From NCBI GenBank assembly GCA_027575805.1, contig JANBPU010000014.1, forward strand, positions 62,001 to 126,000: a DNA stretch of 64,000 nt, given 5' to 3'. Position 1 is the stretch's first letter. Every line of letters starts with the position of its first letter. The translations under genes and the position numbers were made by a program. The notes below the pieces were generated by a model. The model searched no databases, had not been told where the DNA came from, and saw only the letters and a program-made list of their open reading frames with translations. The DNA is from Mycoemilia scoparia. Its lineage: Eukaryota > Kickxellomycota > Kickxellomycetes > Kickxellales > Kickxellaceae. Of the stretch, positions 54,503 to 64,000 are shown in pieces.

Positions 54503-55313
54503 TTAGAGCTTAGATGGAACATTGGAGACGTAGGGAGAAACATCGAGGGTGAAGCCGTCGGTGTAGACCTCCTGGGTGTCCTGGTTGGGCTGCTTGTTCT
54601 CCCAGACAAGGACAAGGAAGTCGACGACCTTGTTGATGCAGACCATGGGGCTGTGCCATGTGTTGTGGTTGTAGTTGATACCCTGGGTGCCGGTGGCAAC
54701 GAAGGCCTTGATGGAGGACATGACAGGCTTGTCATCTATAGCGTACATATCAAATACATATAAATGTCAATATTGCTGGATTATCGGCTTTTACTTTGTG
54801 TGTGTGTGTGCTTTGAGAGGGCAGCGATCAAAATTTTCATCCATATCACATATCAGAGATGTGATGCGATGGGAATCAGATCAGAAAGCCCTAACCCGGT
54901 TGTTTTCGGGCACAAATATCAGAAAAGCATCACTTACCAGGTCCGTTATCAGCGACAACGACAATGTAGCATGGTTCGTCAGGGTTGAGGTCCTTGACAC
55001 CGGTCTGCTTGATGGGCACAAAGACCTGGGTGCTGTGGGGGTGGCGCTCGAGGACCTTGAGGTCAAGCTTACCGCCTTGGACGGGTCTTGGCTGGGAGCT
55101 GAAGATGCACATGTTGGGCTCAGCCATGGGAACGTTGGCGACCTTGAAGCCATCGCGCTCGTTAACCAAGTTGGCAACGTAGTTGGCGCGCTTGGCGGTG
55201 CCCTGGTTGGCCGTAACGACGTTCTTGTTTCCCTTGAACTGGATGACCTGGCCGTAAGGGGCGAAGGCCTCAGGGGTAAGGAAATCGGTCTTGAAGGTGT
55301 AGGTGGCGGACAT
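54503..55313 (-). CDS. DAL3: Ureidoglycolate lyase with SKL peroxisomal signal
   Basis: Two exons: 55313-54938 and 54735-54503; 202 residues. Family motifs are present: T-P-E-A-F-A-P-Y-G-Q-V-I near the start, L-E-R-H-P-H-S-T-Q-V-F-V-P (metal-site region), a P-D-x-x-x-Y-I-V-V-V-A strand, and after the intron N-Y-x-H-N-T-W-H-S-P-M-V and D-F-L-V-L-V-W-E-N. The enzyme splits ureidoglycolate into glyoxylate and urea, the step after allantoicase. The protein ends V-P-S-K-L; SKL is the canonical PTS1 signal, so import into peroxisomes is expected. Codon usage is as biased toward C/G endings as in allantoicase, unlike the surrounding genes, consistent with joint high expression. The start at 55313 gives the family N-terminus; the upstream extension of the frame is ignored. 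Confidence 0.95.
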
Positions 55314-57213
55314 TTTTGTTATACAGAGGGTTTGATGTGGTATGCGTGTATGTGTGTGTGATGAGGTTTTGGTTGCTAGTTGTGAACGAAACGCAAAAGA
55401 AAAAGGTATGTGTGCAATGAAAACCAATATTAGGAAACAGTTTAGGGAGCGCCTGTCTCTGGCGGGTGCTTCTGGTCTTTTATATTTTCAGCTTGGTGGG
55501 CTGTCCCTGTGTATTATGCATTTTCGAAGCGCTGTTTCTTTTCCATACATATATGATGAGCAGGCAAAGCTGCTGGGGTGATCCCAAATCGCTAGGACGA
55601 TCTAGTGGCCATTTTGCGTTCAGGGGAAGAAGCCTAAGGAGCCAAGCTGTCCATTCGGCAGCTTAATGGCCTATGTGCTCTCTAGACTGCACGGCCATAA
55701 ACTTGCGCGCTTCGAATGACATAGCCAATCTGGAGATATTTGCCGGTTAATTGGCGAGCATGCCTACATGGGGGACAGTGAATGGCTAAATCTTGCGCCT
55801 TGGTCTTCGCATAAGGATATCATAGTCACATCCCTTTGTTACCTCTCTCTTGGAATTGGTCCTGTCCTCTGTAACTACTGGTATGAGCGCTCTTGCAAAA
55901 GGTGTCCTCTGTAAGCTTACATCCGTTTCTCTCTCAACTTGTTCTTAGCGAGGTGCGGAGATTTTGCTGGATCAAGCGACCACCCCCGTTCTTTTCCGAT
56001 TAGACAGTGGTAATTCCCGAATAACTGTGTGCTTCCCCCCATAAGCAGCACCTCGGCAGTGGTCGTGAATACAGATATGCTGGTATCTGTGCGGTTTCAT
56101 GTTGATGAAGACTGTTACTCCCAACCTTGACCTTGTAACTTGTTACTGGAAATCAACACATAACTATTCGAATTACCACTACTATAATTACCATTGTGCA
56201 TTTATTATTTTTTTATCTAGAAACAGTTTGGCTTTTTTATCTGTTGTTTACACTTTTTAACGTGTTTTCTGCCAGGCCTTCAGAGCGACTCTATTGCCGG
56301 CTCGCTTGGCTCATTGGTTCGGCTTGCTGATTCCGCAGCGACTCACCTGCTTTCATTCTTGGAGCCTGCGGGTGGCTGATCGGCTCCTTATCTTCTGCAG
56401 CCTCGCATACCACCCGACCAATAAGCGCATTACACAACAGTGATTCGACTACGGCTCATGGCCAGTGGCCACTGTCAGCTACGCATTTGGCATCTCTCTG
56501 CCCAAAGCAATTGCGTAAAACTAATGGTTGGGTGTACTGATGCTAACTTTGCTTCTTCTTTTCCGTTCCCACTTTTTTACTATTTTGTTTGCCGATTGGC
56601 CTTTTCTTGCTTCTATCGCTTTTTTATAATTAGGGATAGAGATATTCAGCGAGTTTTAGCCAATTTTATAACTTTGTAACCCCTCTCTGCCTGCATCTAA
56701 TTAATTTTGTAATCAGTTTGCGGACCTGACCTGTTCTTTATAGACTCACACGACAGCATTAGGTAAGGGCGCTTCTCTTCTTCTATATCTCCTTTTTTGT
56801 AGAGTGTGCGTAGCTTTTCTGTTTTGTTTTGTTGTGTACCATTTGTTTGTTTCAATACAATCAGTATATAATCTTGCCTTTTGGTTATTTCCTTCTTGCC
56901 CCCCTTACACACTACTACCATTGTCGGCACATCATCTCTCTTTGCTATCATCTACTTTGACGCTGCTCAAGACTGCTCTTCATTCACCTTCAAAGCATGC
57001 GGCTCTTCTTTAGTCGGCTTGCTATCCTTATTAGCTATGAGTATCGTCATTTGGATGAGAGTGATGGTTGTTTGCTGCACCATCTGGTCCTGCCCTTGTT
57101 ATAACCATAGCCTTTGCTTAACAATCCTGATAAAACTATGTACTAATATCTATAATGAATCCGTATCTAGACTGTACACAGCATCAACTTTGTATATCTC
57201 ACACATTAATAAA
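55314..57213. promoter_or_regulatory. 1.9-kb divergent upstream region of ureidoglycolate lyase and an acidic protein gene
   Basis: No gene is supported. There is a TG-rich run near 55346-55360. TATC/GATA matches such as TTATCT in the cluster around 56390 could bind GATA factors, but such short motifs are frequent by chance in AT-rich DNA. Toward 57214 the sequence becomes pyrimidine-rich, like a leader. Confidence 0.4.
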
Positions 57214-58374
57214 ATGGACATGCCTTCATACCGCTGGTGCCATGGCACACTTTGCGACCTCTCACAAAAGTACGAGCATCTAGCTAACTCTGGAAAGGTT
57301 CAGCCAGCCCTCGCCGAGGCTGTCCTAAACAGCTTCAAAAGCAAGCTTGTTACTCATCTTAGCGATGTGATGTCTCCCGCATCATCAATTAGCTCCGAGG
57401 ACGCGGATGTACCGCTCTTGGACACCGATGACCTTGATGACGGAGAGTTTGATTCCTTTAGCACTGCGGATGAAAAGAACGATGACTCTGAGGGTATAGA
57501 TAATGAAAAAAGGTCTGACAATGAAGAGACTGATGCCAATACTGGACCCGTCCCCTGCATTGATTCGAAGCACCAACAGGAGGAGCCTATTGAGGGCTGC
57601 TGGTCTCCATCTGATCTCACCATCTCCTCCTATCAGGATCAATGTGAAGAAGATACAGAGAAAGGCAGTTGCGACACCCTTGTGTCTTCTGAAAGCGATG
57701 TTGACTACAACACCGATAGTTATCCCCTATGCAGTGCTGATTTCACTATGTCTAGCCTTTCGGATGCAGCTCACATTGATGATGCCCTCCTTCGCTACTT
57801 CAACATATTTGACTCGAGCAACATCTTTGTTGCCGACTACTCCCTTGACACAACAGAGACCAACCATCTTTCACCCATGGTCGGTAATCACACGTATGAA
57901 AGCAATGCAGATAGTAGCACCGTTGAATCATTATCATCATCACCGGCAGAAATGCCAGCATGCATTGTTTCTAATGAGAACGAAAGCCCAGTGAAAGAAA
58001 AAACCAGTGAATCAGGTGTAGATAAAGAAAATGAGCAAAGCAAAGCCAATGATGATGTTCAAATTTCAAAAGAAAAAGAAGGCTTGGGGCTTAAGCCTAA
58101 GGGTAGCACCCGCAGCAAAAAGAGAGCATATCAAGAAGTCGAAGATGAGGACGACTATGACAGCCTTGATCTTGGGTCACAGAGTAGTGCCGAGGAATGG
58201 GACTATGAAAACTGTATTGGAGAACACTTCAACAACAAAAATGCCAAAATCAGTGAAGAAGATGCAGAGGTAGCTGCGCTGCCGAAATGCAAGCGTATAC
58301 GACAAAATGAAGCCGGCGACAGAGCGTTGACGCCATCGCCATTACTTGCCAAAAATTCACCACCATGCAAATAG
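57214..58374 (+). CDS. Acidic Ser/Asp-rich protein of unknown function, probably nuclear
   Basis: A single exon of 386 residues. The open frame extends 111 codons upstream, but the strong start is at 57214 (AATAAAATGGACATG), where protein-like composition begins. Residues 1-50 look like a folded helical region (MDMPSYRWCHGTLCDLSQKY ... VLNSFKSKLVTHL). The rest is acidic and Ser/Thr-rich with Asp/Glu clusters, then a candidate bipartite basic signal (PKGSTRSKKRAYQ, about 304-316), a second basic patch (PKCKRIRQ) and an LTPSPLL motif near the C-terminus, a possible proline-directed phosphosite. The head is vaguely like the TFIIA large-subunit N-terminus but the C-terminal TFIIA domain is missing, so I do not assign it. 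The role is unknown. Confidence 0.65.
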   Translation: MDMPSYRWCHGTLCDLSQKYEHLANSGKVQPALAEAVLNSFKSKLVTHLSDVMSPASSISSEDADVPLLDTDDLDDGEFDSFSTADEKNDDSEGIDNEKRSDNEETDANTGPVPCIDSKHQQEEPIEGCWSPSDLTISSYQDQCEEDTEKGSCDTLVSSESDVDYNTDSYPLCSADFTMSSLSDAAHIDDALLRYFNIFDSSNIFVADYSLDTTETNHLSPMVGNHTYESNADSSTVESLSSSPAEMPACIVSNENESPVKEKTSESGVDKENEQSKANDDVQISKEKEGLGLKPKGSTRSKKRAYQEVEDEDDYDSLDLGSQSSAEEWDYENCIGEHFNNKNAKISEEDAEVAALPKCKRIRQNEAGDRALTPSPLLAKNSPPCK

Positions 58375-58842
58375 TGCCAAAATATTACACATCCACCCCT
58401 CTAATTAGCAATTATACACATGCACACAACAGCACACCAACTAACTCCCCCACCAAAATATATGTAAAAAAATAGCCATTCTATATCTTATAATACCTTT
58501 TAATTCTGTACTATTCTATGCACCCCACTCTGCAGCGTTTATGATAACCACATTCCCTGCTTTATCCCCCATTCATCACTTCCCCACTTTGCCTTTTGTG
58601 TCATACATGAGGACATGAGACCAAATTTAGCCAACTGGGATTTTAAATAAAACTGATGAAAATAACAAGCCTTGAAAGAGGAATTGGTACATATAATTAA
58701 TTGTGTATTTTTGAAATGAGTCTTTAAGCATCAGTGGCCTGTATTTATTGTTTCAAAACACTGCAACAATGACCACAACACAAGTTTTCTGCGTTGGTAT
58801 GGTACTAAGGAGGTGGCAAGTGTGTGTAGTTGGAAAGCTATT
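58375..58842. other. Intergenic, converging genes
   Basis: About 470 bp; no gene or element is seen. Confidence 0.35.
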
Positions 58843-60211
<1,369 letters not shown>

Positions 60212-61330
60212 CTTTGTATTTCTTTGGAGTAATCCAATGATGATCGGTGGGCGATGTATGACAGCAGTAATAATAGTAGTAGTACTAGTGGTTGGAGTAG
60301 TTTTACTAGAAAAATCGCACAGAAAAAGGTCCTATAATTGAAAATCTGATCGATCTAAGTTTTGCTTGATGCAAAAAAGTATGGGAAGAAATCTGGCTAT
60401 TTTTTTTGACTATTGAATAAGCCTTCCAACTAGATTATTTTATTTAATTTGGTAAACACAATTTTTAGTGTATGTGGGGAATATAGCCAGCCATCTCCTT
60501 AAGTGTAATAAATGCTTAATCATCTTGACTATTGAATAAGCCTTTCAGGTACAAATACTCAATTGTTAAGGCCTAGAAAACACACACACACACACATATA
60601 TATATATACATGAAATATTGGCAGGTTTAGTCCAAAAGTCTTTCCCTCCAATATAAGGCACATCCTGGCTGACCTTATTTGCCAAGTAGATGGTATACTA
60701 GTTACTGTAGTTTGCCAAGCACTCATGACAATAAACGTAGCGCGTTGGGCTTGAGCCTGGTAAATGGTAGTAGATTATCAACAATCCATGTTTCAAACAT
60801 GTATGTAAAACGATCCCACGTACCAGCACAGTCACCAACCAATATACCAAATATTACACGGCTCCTTTTCCCTTATACAATCATTTCTGTGGACTATAAT
60901 AATAATAATAATAGCATAGTATCCTGTTGTTGTGCCAGAATACTTGCTTACCCTACTCTTCCCCCTTTCATTGATTTTTTTGTATATTTGTTAAAGAAGA
61001 AGGAAGCGCCAGTGGTTTCACGTTTCCACATTTTTGTAGTTATTTGCATCACATTTGCATCTTGGCACATATTAATTCAAAGCGACAGATTGCGACGTAT
61101 AGTTGAGTATCGGGAATACATAATTCAAGGCCCGGAAATATACACAAAGAATATATATACTCGAATAGCAGTGTTGCCTTCAAAAAGAGCACTCGCATAC
61201 GGACATTGCTGCTTTGCTAAAAACAGCACCGAATATATTTTTGCACGCAGTACTCTGAGAGCAACCATTACACCAGACAGATTCTACATTTACCAAGGAA
61301 TTTGATGAGTACTTGCATGCATAGGACAGA
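60212..61330. other. Divergent upstream region of Trm8 and Mch1-like genes, with a direct repeat
   Basis: 1.1 kb. It contains the 20-bp direct repeats at 60406 and 60525, a CA/TA microsatellite at about 60580-60608 and an AAT repeat near 60899-60915. A 208-codon open frame (60679-61305) is judged to be chance because its composition is not protein-like. Confidence 0.45.
60406..60544 (+). repeat. 20-bp direct repeats 119 bp apart
   Basis: TTGACTATTGAATAAGCCTT occurs at 60406-60425 and identically at 60525-60544, enclosing a 99-bp AT-rich segment. Confidence 0.85.
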
Positions 61331-63253
61331 ATGGCAGGAATTACGGCAATAGCAGGTAGAGAAGGCGGCGGCGGTGGTGGTAATAGTGGGACAGCTAGTT
61401 TGGCACATCGCGATACAGTCCACATAAAGTCATACCTGGGAACATGTTTTAGTATGCTATGCGCGGGAACAACGTCTCTATTTGCGACGTATGGCTCGGC
61501 ATTCAGCGAGATCCTTGGGTTTAACCAGTACGAGACCAATGTTGTGGCCTCGTTTGGCGATTATGCGCATTATCTGACTGCGCCGTTGTGGGGATATTTG
61601 ACTTGGAGGATTGGCCCCGGCTACGTGACAACATGCGCTGGACTTTTGATGTTCCTTGGGTATGCGGGACTAAGCTATGCCTTTTTATACTTCGATACGC
61701 CCTACGAGCATTCGCACCATTATGTGGCCACGATGACCTTGTTGTTTGCTCTGGTCGGCGTTGGATCCAAGGCAGCGTATATGTCAGGAATGTCCACCAC
61801 TGCCCACAACTTCCGGTATTCGCAGTATGCTGGCATCACTCTTGGCCTCCCTAATTCGTTGTATGGCTTGGCCACTTTTATATTTTCCAGCATTAAAGGC
61901 AAATGGTTCGAATCGGACTCAGGCCCAAGCCGATATCTATTCTTCATGGCGTGCATCTCTGGTGTGGGCCACCTGCTAGCATCCAGAGTCATGGTTCTGG
62001 ACGGAATGCTTGACCGACGTAACAAGATTAGGGGGTCGGAAACTAGAAATGTTGTTGATGGGGGTTCGGAGGCCATGGAGCTCAAAGATCTTGGCGATGT
62101 TTCTACGGAGACTGGCGTGTTGGCCAATAGTAGCAGTAATGTGGATGTTGATAGCAACATTAGGCATGTGTCTCGTCAGCGAAGAGGCACCGTCTCCTCG
62201 AATGGTGCGCTGGATTCCGGCCGAGAACAAAATAAGCAGTCTGATGAATCCGGCGACGAAAACCTCACAGAGAGCCACGACGCCATGGTTGATGGAGTGA
62301 GGCACACAAGGCTAAATAATGGCGATCCTCATTCGACACCAGTGGTCATTGATAGGATCATCGACGACATAGCCGAACCAGGGAGGGAACAGCTGGAGCT
62401 ACATCAGCACCAGCAACAGCAACAACAACAACATAGATCGGTTCACAAAAAGACCTCGTCGCTACTATCACTCCAATCGGTTAGAGATTCAGCAGTTGGC
62501 ATATTTCTAAGTAGCCCATCAGCCATACTTTTGCTTTTAGGATTGGTGTTCACTGTCGGTCCTGCAGTCACGTTCATCAACAACTGTGGTACCCTGGTGC
62601 GAACGATGGCAGTGTTATCAAGCGTAAAGAGAACACCCGATGAGATTGGAGTCTTGAAGGACAAAGTTGTAGCCACGCAGTCGTTATTCTCGTTCATGAC
62701 ACGCCTGGCCGTTGGATATCTGTCGGATATTTGGCGTACACGGCTAAGACTGCCTCGGTCGGCATTTCTTATTGCCGGCGGCCTTTTGATGTGGAAGACT
62801 CACAATATGATACAAATGATAACCTCGGTAAATGACATGACCTATCTTTCGGCAATGACTGGAATGTCCATGGGCATAATATACACTGTCGCCCCAACAT
62901 ATGTTTCTGAGACCTGGGGCGCGGAAAATTTTGGCGTATTTTGGGGTATAATGTCTCTTGGTCCAGCTGTCGGTGGGCATGTCTGCAATTTGATATTTGG
63001 CACTGCTTGGGACGAAGGCGCGAAAAGGCTTCAGGAGCTTCAGCTTAAAGATAAGGGCATTGACTCTGTTGGTACAGTGACATCAGCTTCTGCATTGAAG
63101 GCTGTGTGCGATCAGACCTGTTTTGTGCCGGCTTTTGCCAAGACTTCGCAGATAGCATTTGTGGGGATGCTTTTCTACATAGCCGCAACACTATACCCGA
63201 TCCTTCGGTCAAAGAGGTGGCGAGGACAAAGCCCTACTGGAGTCATAAGCTAA
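61331..63253 (+). CDS. Mch1/nodulin-like MFS transporter
   Basis: A single exon of 640 residues. A Gly-rich N-terminus (REGGGGGGNSG) precedes a 12-helix major facilitator protein. The first half shows the nodulin-like pattern: Y-G-S-A-F-S-E-I-L-G-F, G-P-G-Y-V-T-T-C-A-G, Y-A-G-I-T-L-G-L-P-N-S-L-Y-G-L-A-T-F-I-F. A central hydrophilic loop of about 190 residues (about 230-420) is rich in Asp/Glu/Ser/Arg and carries a Gln run (HQHQQQQQQQH). The second half includes N-N-C-G-T-L, T-R-L-A-V-G-Y-L-S-D and S-M-G-I-I-Y-T-V-A-P-T-Y-V-S-E-T-W-G. It looks like yeast Mch1, a vacuolar-membrane protein of unknown substrate. The long central loop resembles the domain layout in other fungal Mch1 proteins but is larger. 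Confidence 0.85.
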   Translation: MAGITAIAGREGGGGGGNSGTASLAHRDTVHIKSYLGTCFSMLCAGTTSLFATYGSAFSEILGFNQYETNVVASFGDYAHYLTAPLWGYLTWRIGPGYVTTCAGLLMFLGYAGLSYAFLYFDTPYEHSHHYVATMTLLFALVGVGSKAAYMSGMSTTAHNFRYSQYAGITLGLPNSLYGLATFIFSSIKGKWFESDSGPSRYLFFMACISGVGHLLASRVMVLDGMLDRRNKIRGSETRNVVDGGSEAMELKDLGDVSTETGVLANSSSNVDVDSNIRHVSRQRRGTVSSNGALDSGREQNKQSDESGDENLTESHDAMVDGVRHTRLNNGDPHSTPVVIDRIIDDIAEPGREQLELHQHQQQQQQQHRSVHKKTSSLLSLQSVRDSAVGIFLSSPSAILLLLGLVFTVGPAVTFINNCGTLVRTMAVLSSVKRTPDEIGVLKDKVVATQSLFSFMTRLAVGYLSDIWRTRLRLPRSAFLIAGGLLMWKTHNMIQMITSVNDMTYLSAMTGMSMGIIYTVAPTYVSETWGAENFGVFWGIMSLGPAVGGHVCNLIFGTAWDEGAKRLQELQLKDKGIDSVGTVTSASALKAVCDQTCFVPAFAKTSQIAFVGMLFYIAATLYPILRSKRWRGQSPTGVIS

Positions 63254-64000
63254 CTGCCGGCGCGCTTTCTGTCCACATCAAATGAAATAAAGGGTCTAGC
63301 TGAATGGACATGTGGTAGCAGCAGCAGCAGCAGCAGCTGTTAATATTAGAAAAGGTGGGGAGGGCCGGTTGGTGAGAGGAACTGTGAGTTACACATTAAC
63401 AAATGACGTAGAATGCAATACTTACTCAACCCAATCTATAGGCGTTCCCGCGTGGAACTTCATTAACATCAATATAGAGCTCTTTTCTTGGCCATCCCAT
63501 ATCACCTTAAATCCATACATACACACACACATACACAGTAATCAACAATACTGCAAATGCTTGTTTTATTTTCCTGATAAACTTTTCTGGCAACATCAAT
63601 ATTACATCTTTTCATTCCCTTTATCTCTCCTTCCTAAATTACACATTTTTGGTTTATGATATCTTGCTTGTTTGGTGTATATAAATGTCTATATAAATAT
63701 CCACTTAGAACGAAAGACCAGCTGTCACGATAATACCATCGTTTCATTTACCATTAAAAGTTCAGTGAAAATAAAGGGCTTTGAAGGAGTCCCATGAGGC
63801 ATTTTGACCACAGACACTGCCAATTACCAACTGGTATAAATATATTATAATATCGTTGTCATAACTTTAGGCAAAGGACCCTCCCCCCTAAAGATACGCA
63901 TACGGTTTCAAGAACCAGAAACGTATACAGCCCAACACTTCACCGTGCTCTGTATACATAAATAAATATATATATATATATATCACAATGTCATCAAATT
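63254..64000. other. Terminal 750 bp without a gene
   Basis: It holds a GCA repeat (about 63315-63338), a CA run near 63521-63537 and a TA run at about 63965-63982. No supported gene; the next gene may begin beyond the window. Confidence 0.4.

Noticed and set aside
57214..57363. Resemblance of the acidic protein's N-terminus to the TFIIA large subunit
   Set aside because: Only a weak helical pattern; the required C-terminal beta-barrel part is absent.
57354..57642. Antisense frames across the acidic protein gene
   Set aside because: Shadows of the Asp/Ser-rich coding strand.
60679..61305. 208-codon open frame upstream of the Mch1-like gene
   Set aside because: Irregular composition, an Asn run from an AAT microsatellite, no domain; more likely leader or promoter sequence.

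Overview
This window reads as nuclear DNA of a fungus, probably an early-diverging (non-Dikarya) one; a Kickxellomycotina-like lineage is my guess from gene style only. It is AT-rich and holds 22 protein-coding genes that I can support. Many have short GT-AG introns (about 55-130 bp, plus one GC-AG intron and a few longer ones). There is one tRNA gene. No rRNA, CRISPR or prokaryotic features are present.

Layout. 1-10 kb: a She10/Osw7-like membrane protein (-), an Mpv17/Sym1-type membrane protein (+), a secreted Thr/Val-rich wall-type protein (-), and a seven-exon single-pass protein with a TroA/periplasmic-binding-like ectodomain (-). 10.3-13.6 kb: gene-poor apart from tRNA-Arg(ACG). 13.6-23 kb: eIF3j (+), the WD40-cyclophilin PPWD1 (-), the PdxT/SNO glutaminase (+), the dolichol-P-mannose utilisation protein MPDU1 (+) and the U2 snRNP protein SF3B2 (+). 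23-30 kb: a C2H2 zinc-finger factor (-) with a long upstream region, an unknown tail-anchored protein (+) and allantoicase (-). 31-40 kb: EMC8 (+), an Mch-type MFS transporter with a very long N-terminal tail (-) and a sugar transporter (-). 40-46 kb: Nop15/NIFK (-) and Rpf2 (+) head to head, then an AMSH/Sst2 deubiquitinase (+). 48-54 kb: a tail-anchored coiled-coil protein (+), COX15 (+) and a Bem46-type hydrolase (+). 54-64 kb: ureidoglycolate lyase (-), an acidic unknown protein (+), the Trm8 tRNA methyltransferase (-) and an Mch1/nodulin-like MFS protein (+).

Most genes are unlinked housekeeping genes. Two pairings make sense. Allantoicase and ureidoglycolate lyase are consecutive steps of ureide (purine) breakdown; they share strong codon bias and both end in peroxisomal-type tripeptides (AKL and SKL). 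Nop15 and Rpf2, both 60S assembly factors, are divergently transcribed from about 340 bp.

The most unusual content is non-coding: at least three families of short inverted-repeat elements (MITE-like). Family 1 has ten copies here, with 4-bp target duplications seen in six of them, one clean nested insertion, one copy inside an RPF2 intron, and one inserted exactly at the start codon of SF3B2, where the duplicated target rebuilds an ATG on both sides. That same SF3B2 gene has an in-frame TAA directly followed by ATG after a Lys-rich N-terminal segment. I saw no transposase for these elements in the window, and no clear multi-gene new system.
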